Shown: in pieces, positions 1-8,308 of the stretch
Layout of the letters: each line of letters begins with the position of its first letter
Position numbering within the stretch: position 1 is the first letter of the stretch
Assembly: GCF_900187045.1 (NCBI RefSeq)
Contig: NZ_LT906453.1
Coordinates: 372,001 to 436,000, forward strand
Source of the DNA: Dermatophilus congolensis
GTDB taxonomy: Bacteria > Actinomycetota > Actinomycetes > Actinomycetales > Dermatophilaceae
DNA: 64,000 bases
Reading direction: 5' to 3'
Notes under the pieces: generated by a model
Seen by the model: the letters and a program-made list of their open reading frames with translations, nothing else
The model's database searches: none
Told to the model about the DNA's origin: nothing
Made by a program: the position numbers and the translations under genes

Positions 1-470
1 CGGTATTGCCGACAAGCGCATGCGCCAGACGCAGCCTCTGAAGTTGCCCTCCCGAGAGCTTGCCGACCGTTTTCTTGGCCTCGTCAAGAAGTCCGACGTC
101 GTTGATCGCCACGTCAGGATCCACGGGATCGGGGTAGAAGCTAGCCCACATCTGGACCGACTCTCGCACCGTCAAGTGCTTGTACAGAGCCGACGACTGC
201 GGCTGTAAAGAGAGCTGCCTCGCGACTGCGAGACGATCCCGGCATGGCGAGTGGCCGCACACCCAGATCTCACCCGAATCTAGCTGCCGCGCCCCCCACG
301 ATGGACTCCATGAGAGTGGTTTTCCCGGCGCCGTTGACTCCGAGGATCCCAAAGGTTTCGCCGTCGTGGACCGTCACATCTAGTCCGTCTAACACTGGAA
401 CGCCGTCGTATCGCTTGACCGCGCCCCTCACCTTGACGACCTCTGCCTCACTGGGATTCGGGCTGCTCAT
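1..470 (-). pseudogene. ABC transporter ATP-binding protein, N-terminal part, frameshifted
   Basis: The start at 470 opens a typical ABC ATPase: residues 1-50 carry the first strand and a Walker A motif (GVNGAGKTT). The frame then hits a stop at about 270. In the next frame, from about 290 down to position 1, the same protein continues: a segment beginning ARQLDSGEIWV, then a Q-loop-like stretch (LSLQPQSSALYKHLTVRE), then the ABC signature LSGGQ near position 50. The two halves join if one G is removed from the six-base run at 292-297 (C on the + strand). Walker B and the C-terminus lie outside the window. The look is of an ABC-2 type drug/antibiotic exporter ATPase. Whether the frameshift is real or a base-calling error in a homopolymer cannot be told here. 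Confidence 0.85.
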
Positions 471-510
471 GATGTGTATGTGGTGAAAGAGCTGTTAGGG
501 CGGGTTGGTA

Positions 511-567
511 ATCCTCCTCATCTTCCTCGAAGAAGACCTCACCGCCCTCACCCACGCTCAACTGTGA
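511..567 (+). repeat. duplicated 3' end of the downstream hypothetical gene
   Basis: These 57 bases match positions 1096-1152, the last 57 bases of the following gene including its TGA stop, with 4 mismatches by eye. They encode the tail ILLIFLEEDLTALTHAQL followed by a stop. The match does not continue upstream of 511. The simplest reading is a remnant of a tandem paralogue whose body was lost, leaving a direct repeat that flanks the surviving copy. Confidence 0.85.
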
Positions 568-588
568 AAAGACCGTGAGTTAACGAAC

Positions 589-1152
589 ATGAACGCCAGC
601 GCCATGAATCCCACCACAACATTCGCAGACCCCACCCCCTACACCACACTCAACACACGCCTACAGCACCTCGCCCGCACCTGGCCCGACATCGTCATCC
701 CCCTGCCACACCTCACCCCCGAACAACTCACCCATATCGACCCCACTTACCACCAGGCAGCACAAGCCCTACCCGGCCTACACGTCCTAGACCCCGACGG
801 CCCCCTGGGCATCTGGCACACCTACACCTGGCACCCCTCCACACCACCCACACAAACCCTGCTCGACACCCCCGACGCCACCATCACCACCATCGGCGAC
901 AACCTCCACATCACCACCCGCGACAACCCCCAACTCCAATCCCTACCCGCCACCACCCTGGACTGGTGGACCACCATCACCACCAGCCTCGAAACCCACC
1001 TGCCCGACCTCGCCCACCACGCACAAGCCCTCCTCGAAGAAGAAGGCACCACACCCACCGACGCCCCCGAAGGATTCACCCTCACCCAACACGAAATCCT
1101 CCTCACCCTCCTGGAAGAAGACCTCACCGCCCTCACCCATGCTCAACTGTGA
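589..1152 (+). CDS. hypothetical protein, 187 aa, tandem-duplicated locus
   Basis: I do not recognise this protein. It is acidic and rich in Thr, His, Pro and Leu, with no signal peptide or membrane segment visible. Codons strongly favour C in third position, which supports real coding. ATG codons at 589 and 604 are both possible starts; neither has a strong ribosome site. The C-terminus is the sequence duplicated at 511-567. It ends 22 bases before the convergent end of the phosphotransferase-like gene. Small acidic proteins in tandem, partly decayed copies are common among immunity genes of toxin loci, but no toxin is visible here, so that remains speculation. Confidence 0.6.
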   Translation: MNASAMNPTTTFADPTPYTTLNTRLQHLARTWPDIVIPLPHLTPEQLTHIDPTYHQAAQALPGLHVLDPDGPLGIWHTYTWHPSTPPTQTLLDTPDATITTIGDNLHITTRDNPQLQSLPATTLDWWTTITTSLETHLPDLAHHAQALLEEEGTTPTDAPEGFTLTQHEILLTLLEEDLTALTHAQL

Positions 1153-1174
1153 AGAGTCCGTCAATGACCGAGCA

Positions 1175-2062
1175 TCAACGACAGCCCGAATGAGAACGCT
1201 CGGCTAGTGCGACGGTGCCGGAGCTGCCGTCGACAGTAACGACGTCGTCGTCCCGCAGCGTCGTGGTGGCGTTACCGGCGCCCATGACCGCGGGGATGCC
1301 GTACTCGCGGGCGACGATCGCCGCGTGAGACAAGCGACCACCAGTGTCCGCGACGACAGCGGAGGCCAACGCGAACAGCGGTGTCCATGACGGGTCGTTG
1401 TACTGGCAGACCAAGACGTCACCGGGTTGGAGGCGGTCAAATGTTTCCGGTCCAGTGATGAGTCGTACCGGTCCGGTGGCGGTTCCGGGGCTCCCGGGTG
1501 TGCCGGTGATCGCTTCTTTGCTCGCGTCAGCGCCCGAGGCCCACCAGGCTGCGGCTGCCCGCGGTCTGGCAGCCGTTCGCGCCGCAATGACCTGGCGGAT
1601 CTGCTCGATCGGCAGCTCACCCCGTAGACCTGCGGCGATCTCCTCCAGCATCAAGTACTTGACGTCATCGATCCGCTCCAGCACACCCCGGGTGCGGAGG
1701 CGTTCTGCCATCTCGTCGGTGACGCGACGCGCAAGGAGGTAGGCCTCCTCGATGAGGTAGACGGATGCCTCCCGCGCGACGTGGCCGTGTCGCCAGTCCG
1801 TCACCGCGCGGTCAAACCCGCGGCGCATCAGGCGAGGTAGACGTCGACGGACTTCGGCGACGAGGTTCTCGTGCTGCGGCCCAGATTTCGCCAGGTTTCC
1901 GCCGAGGTCGGCCCGCCTCATCGCGGCGACGGTGGCCTCGAGCACAGTCGGCTCTTCTCGCCACGAGCGGTTCGAGAAGGGCAGATACAGCTTGGTCGTG
2001 CGTGCACCGTAGGCGGCGAGGAACGCCTCAACGGCGCGGCGGTACACCGGATCAAGGGTCAA
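1175..2062 (-). CDS. PEP-synthase/rifampin-phosphotransferase-like protein, C-terminal part (split gene)
   Basis: This frame holds the central and C-terminal parts of the family. Near residues 230-265 is the swivelling phosphohistidine domain, with the motif TGGRLSHAAIVAREYGIPAV; the His of LSHAA is the expected phosphate carrier. The only start near the beginning is TTG at 2062, which overlaps the end of the upstream half by 11 bases, and no good ribosome site precedes it. Read together, the halves give about 790 residues, close to the roughly 860 usual for single-chain rifampin phosphotransferases and actinobacterial PEP-synthase-like enzymes. The join lies at a near-perfect 7-bp tandem duplication (about 2049-2063); removing one unit restores LALLDPVYRRAV. 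It is therefore likely one gene broken by a short duplication, though two coupled genes cannot be excluded. Confidence 0.8.
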   Translation of the reverse strand: MTLDPVYRRAVEAFLAAYGARTTKLYLPFSNRSWREEPTVLEATVAAMRRADLGGNLAKSGPQHENLVAEVRRRLPRLMRRGFDRAVTDWRHGHVAREASVYLIEEAYLLARRVTDEMAERLRTRGVLERIDDVKYLMLEEIAAGLRGELPIEQIRQVIAARTAARPRAAAAWWASGADASKEAITGTPGSPGTATGPVRLITGPETFDRLQPGDVLVCQYNDPSWTPLFALASAVVADTGGRLSHAAIVAREYGIPAVMGAGNATTTLRDDDVVTVDGSSGTVALAERSHSGCR

Positions 2063-3557
2063 GGAGCGCTAGACGTCGCAGTTCGCGGTCGATGACAGCC
2101 GTGGTGAAGTCGAGGTCACCGAGTAGGTCATGGGCGTCCAGGTCGGCCCGGCGAGCGAGACGCAGGTACCAGCCCAGACGCACTCCGGTCAGTTGGGCAG
2201 GACCGACGTAGTCAAGGAATCGGACGCGGGCGATGTCGTCGACGATTCCCAACACTGCTTGAAGATGTTCGGCCAGTCCCGTGTCAGCAGTCGTTGTCAG
2301 ATCGGCGGGCAGCACAGCACGCAGCCGCCCCCGGAAGGCCTCCTCGACAGCGGGCCAGTCGGAGGGATCTGGCGCCTGGTAGCGCAGGAGTCGGAGTACG
2401 CCCCACCCGACGCGCACATCGGGGTGAGCGACCGTGACTGTTCCGTCGGCGGCGACGTTCACGAGCTGCTCGATCGGAGTGGATCTGATGCCGATCGTGG
2501 CCATCCCGGCCTGCAGCTGCCGGTGTACGGGGACGATCGCGGCGACATCTAACGGGTACGGGCCAGGGTAGTGCTCGATGAGATCTTGGTGGAAGCCCCG
2601 GGAGAGCCTGCCGATACGACGCCCGCTCACCGTCCTCGTGAGCGCAGTCACCGTCGCAGCCTCGAATGTCTCGCCCTGCGCTGGAGCAGTCGTGATCGGG
2701 CGAGCCTGCAGAACCCACAGTTTGTCATCGACAAATGCCCATTCGACATCCATCGGCATCCCGAAGTGCTCTTCCACCTGCCGCCCGAGCGAGGCGAGAC
2801 GCAGAACCTGCTCTTCCGTCAGGCACGCGCGCTCACGGTCGGCCACAGAAACGTCGGTCGTGCGTGTGGCCGCGCCGTCACGATCGATGCGAGTCTGCTT
2901 AGCGCCGACGCGGCGTTCGAGAATCGTGCCGTCGGCGACGCGGAACTCGTCGGGCGTCACAGCGCCGGATACGACACTCTCACCCAACCCCCACGAGGCA
3001 TCGATCAAGGCCTCATCGGCGCCGGTGACAGGGTTTCGAGTGAACATCACCCCGGAGGTCTGAGCATCAACGAGGCGCTGCACCACCACGGCCAACGCAA
3101 CCTCGGCGTGGTCGAAACCGCTGCGTTGCCGGTAATCCACGGCCCGCTCGGTCCACATCGACCCCCAGCACCGTCGCACGGCGTCAATGACCGCATCAAC
3201 GCCGATGACACCGAGAACGGTCTCCTGCTGTCCCGCAAAGGAAGCCTCGGGGAGATCTTCGGCCGTCGCGGAGGAGCGCACCGCCACCGCGACCTGCTTA
3301 CCCCAGGCATCGAGAAGTGTGCTGACCACCTCACGAAACCCGTCGGGAACGGACTGCGCTTCAACGGCCTGCCGCACGGCAGGCACGCCATCGGTGAGCA
3401 ACCGGGCCACGTCGAGGTTCCGCACCACGTCGCGATACGTGGCCGCGGCGATCACGAAGCCTTCTGGCACGGGAAACCCCGCGCGGTACAGCTCACCGAG
3501 GTTCGCGGCTTTGCCGCCTGCGGTCGCCAGGGTGGCGTTGTCAAAACCGATGATCAT
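2052..3557 (-). CDS. PEP-synthase/rifampin-phosphotransferase-like protein, N-terminal ATP-binding part (split gene)
   Basis: The first 300 residues form the PPDK/PEP-synthase ATP-grasp domain: a glycine-rich opening (GGKAANLGEL), the segment VAVRSSATAEDLPEASFAGQ, and SGVMFTRNPVTG. The rest enters the central domain and stops at LALLDP. In this family the ATP domain phosphorylates a histidine on the C-terminal domain, and the phosphate goes to pyruvate or, in Rph enzymes, to rifamycin. I chose ATG 3557 because GGAGGA sits 7 bases upstream and its ATGA overlaps the stop of the MFS gene; an in-frame start at 3587 would lie inside the MFS gene. Co-transcription with a TetR regulator and an efflux pump favours a drug-modifying role over gluconeogenesis; this is inference. 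Confidence 0.8.
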   Translation of the reverse strand: MIIGFDNATLATAGGKAANLGELYRAGFPVPEGFVIAAATYRDVVRNLDVARLLTDGVPAVRQAVEAQSVPDGFREVVSTLLDAWGKQVAVAVRSSATAEDLPEASFAGQQETVLGVIGVDAVIDAVRRCWGSMWTERAVDYRQRSGFDHAEVALAVVVQRLVDAQTSGVMFTRNPVTGADEALIDASWGLGESVVSGAVTPDEFRVADGTILERRVGAKQTRIDRDGAATRTTDVSVADRERACLTEEQVLRLASLGRQVEEHFGMPMDVEWAFVDDKLWVLQARPITTAPAQGETFEAATVTALTRTVSGRRIGRLSRGFHQDLIEHYPGPYPLDVAAIVPVHRQLQAGMATIGIRSTPIEQLVNVAADGTVTVAHPDVRVGWGVLRLLRYQAPDPSDWPAVEEAFRGRLRAVLPADLTTTADTGLAEHLQAVLGIVDDIARVRFLDYVGPAQLTGVRLGWYLRLARRADLDAHDLLGDLDFTTAVIDRELRRLALLDP

Positions 3558-4708
3558 GCGGTCCTCCAGGAGACAAGCAGTCCGCACGCCGCAACTAGTA
3601 GAAGGGAAGCGAGCACGCCTCTGCTCGCGGCGGGGCCTGAAATATTGGCGGGCCAGAGCCCGATGAGGAGTACCACGATGGCCGCGCCACCGTGCCGTGC
3701 CAGTTGGACGAGGGACGATGTCGAGGCGAGACGGCTCTCATCGGCCATAACCTGGACCTGCGTCAACACCAGAGGAAGGGCTGCACCGCAGCCGAAGCCG
3801 ACCCCCACCCCTGCGGCGATGAGCCATGTCTGCCCCGCTCCAAACGCCAACAGCAACGATGCCCCAACGACGACCCAACACCAGGTCAGCGCGCATCTAC
3901 GGCTGGCCAGCACCCCACCGGCAGCGCTGCCTGCTGCGGCCGCGAGAAGAACTGGCACCAGGCTGCGACCGATCGATTCGGCATCGCTGTGGTGCACAGT
4001 CGCCAAGGCCCACGGCAGGTAGGTCACGACGGCGACCGTCATTCCACCCACGAGAAACGACATGCATAGGAGGGAGATCAACGACCCCGTTTCCGCTGTG
4101 GCGCGCATATTTCTCCAGCGGAACCGCCCGCGGCGCGCATCAGGGGCGGCGGTAGGCATCGAGCTCCCGGCGAGTACCCATCCGGTGAGGATGAATGGCA
4201 TCGTCGCCGCCATCATCCAACGCCACCCGGGCCCGCTGGTGAACCAGCCACCCACGAGAGGTCCGGCGATATTCGCGAGCGCTTGAGCTGCGCCCATCAC
4301 CCCGAACGCACGTCCACGAGCCTGGTCCTGCTTGAACAGCCCCATGACTGCGAGCGCTGCGGGGATGATCATGCCAGCTCCGAAGCCCTGTACTGCACGG
4401 CATGCGATGAGGGAGCCCATTGATGTGGATGCCATGACTCCGCATGTGCCCATGCCGAAGACTGCCAGTCCCCAGGCGTACATTCGCCGAGCTCCCAGGC
4501 GATCGGTGAAGACTCCGGCGACCGGCAGGACGAGAGTGGATGTCAGTAGATAGGCGCTGGTCACCCAGGCGTAACAGGCGGTGTGACCGAGTTCGGTGAC
4601 GATCGTTGGTGTCGCGGTTGCCAGCAGGGTTTGTTGCAGTGTGGAGGCCACCATCCCTAACAGGGCCGTCGTCAAGGCGGCCTTCGGGTGCAGGGATGGG
4701 GTGGTCAT
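3554..4708 (-). CDS. MFS transporter, DHA2-like drug efflux
   Basis: The 384-residue protein is hydrophobic throughout with about 12 predicted membrane segments. Near residues 65-75 is the MFS loop motif (GVFTDRLGARRMY). The opening resembles DHA2 drug:H+ antiporters (TALLGMVASTLQQTLLATATP), and a motif-C-like stretch occurs at about 130-145 (ALANIAGPLVGGWF). It is shorter than the usual 14-TM DHA2 members (around 480-500). Its start overlaps the tetR stop (TAATG), and its stop overlaps the next gene's start (ATGA), so the three genes are translationally coupled. The expected role is proton-driven export of a toxic compound sensed by the TetR protein. Confidence 0.85.
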   Translation of the reverse strand: MTTPSLHPKAALTTALLGMVASTLQQTLLATATPTIVTELGHTACYAWVTSAYLLTSTLVLPVAGVFTDRLGARRMYAWGLAVFGMGTCGVMASTSMGSLIACRAVQGFGAGMIIPAALAVMGLFKQDQARGRAFGVMGAAQALANIAGPLVGGWFTSGPGWRWMMAATMPFILTGWVLAGSSMPTAAPDARRGRFRWRNMRATAETGSLISLLCMSFLVGGMTVAVVTYLPWALATVHHSDAESIGRSLVPVLLAAAAGSAAGGVLASRRCALTWCWVVVGASLLLAFGAGQTWLIAAGVGVGFGCGAALPLVLTQVQVMADESRLASTSSLVQLARHGGAAIVVLLIGLWPANISGPAASRGVLASLLLVAACGLLVSWRTA

Positions 4709-5289
4709 TAGACCGCCAGCGCCGACAGCGCTAATTCCAGCTGCGCCGATAACTGGTCTGTCAGGGGGCGGTTGCTCTGGTTCCAGGCCCAGGCGGCGAC
4801 CGGGGCGAAGTAGGCAGAGGCGACCAGCATCACTGCGGAGTCGAGGTCGACGGGGCGGAGCTCATTGGCGGCCATTCCGTCGTTAAGGATCGTGGCGAGC
4901 AGGTGCAGGAGGGGTTCGCGAGAGGATGTCACGTCTCGATTGGCCAGTGTGGACAGGCGCGCGATGCACATCTGCCGAGCTGGCTCCTCGTTTGCTGCGA
5001 ACCAGTTGGCGGCAGCGGTGAAGATGGACCGCAGTCGCTCGGGCGCCGATGCCTCGGGTCGATCCGCGGCTTTCATTGTGTCGAGGACCTGTTCTCCCAG
5101 GAAGGACAGCACGTCTTGTTTGGTCGCGAAGTATGTGAAGAAGGTTCCCTTGCCGATGTCGGCTGCCTCGGAGATCTGTGCCACGGATGTCCGTTCGAAT
5201 CCTTGGGCTAGGAACAGGGTCATCGCTGCTTCGACGATTCGTTGTCGTGTGGACTCTTTGCGCCGCGCTACCCGCGCGCTCGTAACCAT
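4708..5289 (-). CDS. TetR family transcriptional regulator
   Basis: The 193-residue protein has the classic TetR N-terminal helix-turn-helix: RQRIVEAAMTLFLAQGFERT, followed by SVAQISEAADIGKGTFFTYF at about residues 35-55. The C-terminal ligand domain is divergent, as is usual. It is the first gene of a three-gene operon with the MFS pump and the phosphotransferase-like enzyme. The ATG at 5289 lies inside a perfect 22-bp palindrome and has no ribosome site, so the transcript may be leaderless. Autoregulation by binding this palindrome is likely. Confidence 0.9.
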   Translation of the reverse strand: MVTSARVARRKESTRQRIVEAAMTLFLAQGFERTSVAQISEAADIGKGTFFTYFATKQDVLSFLGEQVLDTMKAADRPEASAPERLRSIFTAAANWFAANEEPARQMCIARLSTLANRDVTSSREPLLHLLATILNDGMAANELRPVDLDSAVMLVASAYFAPVAAWAWNQSNRPLTDQLSAQLELALSALAV

Positions 5290-5323
5290 AATATTATGGT
5301 TACTCTATTTATGACCGCGGTCA
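5282..5323. promoter_or_regulatory. two palindromic operator candidates at the tetR promoter
   Basis: Positions 5282-5303 are a perfect 22-bp palindrome (half site GTAACCATAAT) that covers the tetR start codon. Positions 5312-5323 are a second perfect palindrome, TGACCGCGGTCA, with the core spacing seen in many actinobacterial TetR operators. On the minus strand, TTGACC at about 5324-5319 could be a -35 element, which would put both palindromes inside the promoter. They also lie upstream of the divergent FAD dehydrogenase gene at 5532. Confidence 0.7.
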
Positions 5324-5531
5324 ATATTGATGTAGGTGAGTCAATCAACCGCCGATGTTGTGCACCGTTCATGCATGCCGGGTCTGCAGTGAAGACATCA
5401 ACGGCTCCCCACAACGCCCACCAGCCACCACACCCGCGCCCAGCAGCACCCAACCACGGGGTTACTGTTCCAACAGACAGAAACTGCCTGAAAAGGCAGC
5501 GAATACATTTGGGCGAGAGGTAGATAACAAC

Positions 5532-7196
5532 GTGGACGCGGACATCATCGTCGTAGGAGCCGGACTAGCCGGCCTCGTAGCCGCAACAGAAGCAGCAGAT
5601 GCCGGCCGACGCGTCCTGATCATCGACCAAGAAGGCGAACAAAACCTCGGCGGACAAGCCTTCTGGTCCCTCGGCGGACTGTTCTTCATCGACTCACCCG
5701 AACAACGCCGCATGGGCATCAACGACTCACACGAACTAGCAACCCAAGACTGGTTCGGCAGTGCACAATTCGACCGCGAAGAGGACTACTGGCCACGCCA
5801 ATGGGCCAACGCCTACCTCGACTTCGCCGCAGGTGAAAAACGCGCCTGGCTCCGCTCCCTTGGACACCGCATCTTCCCCATCGTCGGATGGGCCGAACGC
5901 GGCGACGGCCGCGCCGAAGGCCACGGAAACTCCGTCCCCCGCTTCCACATCACCCGAGGCACCGGCCCCGCCCTGGTCAAAATCTTCGAACGCCGCATCC
6001 GCAAACACGCCAAAAACGACCGCATCCGCTTCGCCTTCCGCCACCGCGTCGACGAACTCATCACCACCAACGGAGCCGTCACCGGCGTCCGCTGCGCCAT
6101 CCTCGCCCCCGACGACGCCCTCCGCGGCGCCGCCACCAACCGCGACATCACCGGCGAAACCGAATTCCACGCACCGGCCGTCCTCGTCTCTTCTGGCGGC
6201 ATCGGCGGCAACCACGACCTCGTCCGCCGCGCCTGGCCACAGCGCCTCGGAACCCCACCAGAACACATGGTCACCGGTGTTCCCGCGCACGTCGACGGAC
6301 GCATGCTCGCCATCGCCGAACGCAGCGGCGGACGCATCATCAACCCCGACCGCATGTGGCACTACACCGAGGGCCTGCAAAACTGGGACTCCATCTGGCC
6401 CAACCACGGAATCCGTATCCTCCCCGGCCCTTCCAGCCTCTGGCTCGACGCCACCGGAAACCGACTCCCCGCCCCCTACTTCCCCGGCTTCGACACACTC
6501 GGAACCCTGCGCCACCTACGCGCCACCGGACACGACCACAGCTGGTTCGTCCTCACCCAAAAAGTCATCGAAAAAGAATTCGCCCTCTCCGGATCCGAAC
6601 AAAACCCTGACCTCACCAACCAAAAAATCGGGCTCATGCTCTCCCGCATCGCCAGCCGCGGCGCCCCCGGCCCCGTCGAAGCCTTCAAAAAACACGGAGC
6701 CGACTTCATCGTCGCCGACACCATCCATGACCTCGTCACCGGTATGAACACCCTCGAACCAGGCCCTAACGGCACCGGCCTCATCGACGAAGAAGCCCTC
6801 ACCCACCTCATCACCTGCCGCGACCGAGAACTCAACAACGAAGTCACCAAAGACACCCAACTCACCTTCATCCGCGAACACCGCCGCGGCTGGGGAGACC
6901 ACGTCCTACGCACCGCCGTCCCCCACGCCTTCAGCAACCCAGCCAACGGCCCCCTCATCGCCGTGCGCCTGCACATCCTCACCCGCAAAACCCTCGGCGG
7001 ACTCGAAACCGACCTCCAAGGACGCTGCCTACGCCACGACGGAACAGCAGTACCCGGCCTCTACGCAGCCGGCGAAGTCAGCGGATTCGGCGGCGGCGGC
7101 ATGATGGGATACAACGCCCTCGAAGGCACCTTCCTGGGCGGGTGCCTATTCTCCGGCCGGCAAGCAGGAAAAGCGATGGCCCAAGCCCTGGCCTAA
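5532..7196 (+). CDS. FAD-binding dehydrogenase (ketosteroid dehydrogenase/fumarate reductase-like)
   Basis: The N-terminus holds a Rossmann dinucleotide fold (IIVVGAGLAGLVAATEAADA) followed by an acidic residue, typical of FAD-binding flavoproteins. The C-terminus has the second FAD contact, with AAGEVSGFGGGGMMGYNALE and GGCLFSGRQAG. About 554 residues matches the actinobacterial FAD-binding dehydrogenase group near KsdD and fumarate reductase flavoproteins. I chose GTG 5532 because homology-like sequence begins there and GAGAGG lies 11 bases upstream; the reading frame stays open back to 5355 but that extension looks non-coding. The substrate is unknown. A hairpin at 7246-7281 ends the unit. 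Confidence 0.85.
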   Translation: MDADIIVVGAGLAGLVAATEAADAGRRVLIIDQEGEQNLGGQAFWSLGGLFFIDSPEQRRMGINDSHELATQDWFGSAQFDREEDYWPRQWANAYLDFAAGEKRAWLRSLGHRIFPIVGWAERGDGRAEGHGNSVPRFHITRGTGPALVKIFERRIRKHAKNDRIRFAFRHRVDELITTNGAVTGVRCAILAPDDALRGAATNRDITGETEFHAPAVLVSSGGIGGNHDLVRRAWPQRLGTPPEHMVTGVPAHVDGRMLAIAERSGGRIINPDRMWHYTEGLQNWDSIWPNHGIRILPGPSSLWLDATGNRLPAPYFPGFDTLGTLRHLRATGHDHSWFVLTQKVIEKEFALSGSEQNPDLTNQKIGLMLSRIASRGAPGPVEAFKKHGADFIVADTIHDLVTGMNTLEPGPNGTGLIDEEALTHLITCRDRELNNEVTKDTQLTFIREHRRGWGDHVLRTAVPHAFSNPANGPLIAVRLHILTRKTLGGLETDLQGRCLRHDGTAVPGLYAAGEVSGFGGGGMMGYNALEGTFLGGCLFSGRQAGKAMAQALA

Positions 7197-7245
7197 CACC
7201 ACCACCAACCGTCCCCCACCGGCACGATTGTTAGCATCCTGCACA

Positions 7246-7281
7246 GGCGGCGCCCCGAAACAACACCTCACGGGCGCCGCC
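7246..7281. terminator. hairpin between FAD dehydrogenase and uppP
   Basis: Two perfect 10-base complementary arms (7246-7255 and 7272-7281) are separated by 16 bases. It lies 50 bases after the dehydrogenase stop, with no T-run. It probably works as a terminator. Confidence 0.5.
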
Positions 7282-7316
7282 AACACCCACCGAACACCCA
7301 ACCCGTAAGGACACGT

Positions 7317-8159
7317 ATGGACTGGGGCCAAGCGCTCTCTCTCGGCGTTGTACAAGGACTCACCGAATTCCTCCCCATCTCCTCCAGCGCACACGTGTCC
7401 CTCGCTGGCCGCTTCTTCGGCAAAGACCCCGGCGCAGCATTCACCGCCATCACCCAGCTAGGCACCGAAGCCGCCGTCCTCCTCTACTTCCGTAAAGACA
7501 TCGGCCGTATCGCCAAACGCTGGTGCAAAGCCGTCACCGGAAAAATCCCCCACTCCGACCCCGACGCCCGCATGGGTTGGCTCGTCATCGTCGGCTCCAT
7601 CCCAATCGGCGCCCTAGGCATCGTCCTGTCTGACCTGATCAAAGGCCCCTTCCGCAGCCTTTGGGTCACCGCAACCATGCTGATCGTCTTCTCCGCTGTC
7701 ATTTGGTTCGCTGACCGCAACGCACGCCAAACCAAAGACCTCACCAACCTCACCATCAGCGACGGACTGCGCTACGGACTCTGGCAAGCCTGCGCACTCA
7801 TCCCCGGCGTCTCCCGCTCCGGCGGCACCATCTCCGGCGGACTACTCATGGGATACAGCCGCGAAGCAGCCACTCGCTACTCGTTCCTCCTCGCCGTCCC
7901 CGCCGTTCTGGCCTCAGGGTTCCAACAGCTGTTCGACATCAGCTCTGACCCAACCCCACCAGCCTGGGGCCCCATCATGGGCGCCACAGCCGTGTCTTTC
8001 TTCATCGGATACGCCGTCATCGCATGGCTGCTGCGTTACGTCTCCACCCACAACTTCACCCCCTTCGTTATCTATCGCATCGCCTTGGCCATCGGCCTCA
8101 TCATCGCCCTGAGCACCGGCACAATCCCCGCCATCGACCCCGGAACCAGCCAATCCTGA
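7317..8159 (+). CDS. uppP: undecaprenyl-diphosphatase (BacA/UppP)
   Basis: This 280-residue membrane protein has both hallmark motifs of the BacA/UppP family: the N-terminal glutamate-rich segment (GVVQGLTEFLPISSSAH, residues 10-26) and the central PGVSRSGGT (about residues 162-170), whose Ser and Arg belong to the active site. It removes a phosphate from undecaprenyl diphosphate so the lipid carrier can be reused for peptidoglycan synthesis; loss or overexpression alters bacitracin sensitivity. The ATG at 7317 has AAGGA about 8 bases upstream. Length is normal for the family. Confidence 0.97.
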   Translation: MDWGQALSLGVVQGLTEFLPISSSAHVSLAGRFFGKDPGAAFTAITQLGTEAAVLLYFRKDIGRIAKRWCKAVTGKIPHSDPDARMGWLVIVGSIPIGALGIVLSDLIKGPFRSLWVTATMLIVFSAVIWFADRNARQTKDLTNLTISDGLRYGLWQACALIPGVSRSGGTISGGLLMGYSREAATRYSFLLAVPAVLASGFQQLFDISSDPTPPAWGPIMGATAVSFFIGYAVIAWLLRYVSTHNFTPFVIYRIALAIGLIIALSTGTIPAIDPGTSQS

Positions 8160-8308
8160 CCTCCCCCGGAGGCCTGGCCCCTTCTACCCCGCTGCGCGGG
8201 TAAACACCCATGCCCCAGCAAAGGGAACCCAAACTCCAGCGATCCACCGTCACCTGCCCGATGAGGAATGAATAACACGCCCCGCGGCAGCGAGAAGGAA
8301 GGACCACC

